Of a DNA stretch of 33,105 nt, positions 32,994 to 33,105 are shown piece after piece. The notes beneath the pieces are model-generated. The model had not been told where the DNA came from, did no database searches, and saw only the letters and a list, made by a program, of their open reading frames with translations. This DNA is from an uncultured Nitriliruptoraceae bacterium (GTDB lineage Bacteria; Actinomycetota; Nitriliruptoria; Nitriliruptorales; Nitriliruptoraceae). The stretch is taken from assembly GCA_913060655.1 (NCBI GenBank), contig CAJXTG010000016.1, positions 1-33,105 of the forward strand, read 5' to 3'. Within the stretch, counting starts at the first letter, position 1. The number at the start of each line of letters is the position of its first letter. The translations under genes and the position numbers were made by a program.

Positions 32994-32999
32994 TAGCCT
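32994..32999 (+). promoter_or_regulatory. Probable -10 element of ffh (TAGCCT)
   Basis: This reads GGTAGCCTCCG in the 93-base gap after ftsY, 30 bases before the ffh ATG. The rest of the gap shows no clear terminator. Confidence 0.55.
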
Positions 33000-33029
33000 C
33001 CGCCGCCCGGCGACCGTCACGGAGCGACG

Positions 33030-33105
33030 ATGTTCGACGCCCTCCAGCAGCGCCTCTCCGGCGCGCTCGACGGGCTGCGCGGACGCGGTCGCCTCGACCC
33101 GGCCG
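33030..33105 (+). CDS. ffh: Signal recognition particle protein Ffh, first codons only
   Basis: Twenty-five codons are visible before the window ends. MFDALQQRLSGALDGLRGRGRL is the typical N terminus of the Ffh/SRP54 N domain. ATG at 33030 follows ACGGAG. Ffh binds the signal peptide and 4.5S RNA and pairs with FtsY, the gene before it. Nothing can be said of the G and M domains. Confidence 0.88.
   Translation, partial: MFDALQQRLSGALDGLRGRGRLDPA

Noticed and set aside
1-33105. CRISPR arrays, tRNA or rRNA genes, insertion sequences, prophage
   Set aside because: None seen: no regularly spaced repeats, no transposase or integrase, and all gaps are short.

Overview
The window is a very GC-rich stretch of chromosome, packed almost wall to wall with genes. 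It looks like an actinobacterium. The gene order rsmD-coaD-SepIVA-like-DUF177-rpmF-rnc-mutM-smc-ftsY-ffh, an FbiD/CofC-type F420 enzyme, a mycobacterial-type DapD and TANNNT-like -10 elements all fit. A phosphatidylcholine synthase end and a ComB-type phosphatase would suit a deep-branching lineage such as Nitriliruptoria or Acidimicrobiia, but this placement is inference. I see no rRNA, tRNA, CRISPR array, insertion sequence or prophage, and no gene-free stretch longer than about 130 bp.

Left part (1-7302). The end of a probable pcs gene meets, tail to tail, a long minus-strand run read from right to left: dapD, dapE, a comB-like phosphatase, a membrane-anchored sulfite-oxidase-type molybdoenzyme, a Bcp peroxiredoxin and a cation:proton antiporter with two universal-stress domains. 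The first four genes are chained by 1- or 4-base stop/start overlaps; bcp and the antiporter are chained the same way behind their own promoter.

Middle part (7417-18791). Short units alternate in direction: a glycerophosphodiesterase; an Atg22/UMF1-type transporter with a DUF368 membrane protein; a minus-strand aminotransferase that may be DapC; serB with an unrecognised gene behind it; minus-strand cofC and a cold-shock-like small protein; gpsA with a chloramphenicol-phosphotransferase-like gene; a minus-strand hydroxyacyl-CoA-type SDR; and ddl.

Right part (18808-33105). All genes lie on the plus strand: recG, an SDR, a prolyl-oligopeptidase-family peptidase, rsmD, coaD, then the conserved envelope/translation/chromosome block SepIVA-like, DUF177, rpmF, rnc, mutM-like, smc, ftsY and the first codons of ffh.

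The most notable observations are these. The MutM-family protein beside smc seems to lack its catalytic proline and several other key residues. A ComB/molybdoenzyme pair is translationally coupled to dapDE. An extended promoter motif, TAGSCTCC, precedes nearly every transcription unit and twice sits so close to the start codon that leaderless mRNA is likely. A five-codon ORF bridges ddl and recG. GC-rich hairpins flank rnc. gpsA has codon use unlike its neighbours.
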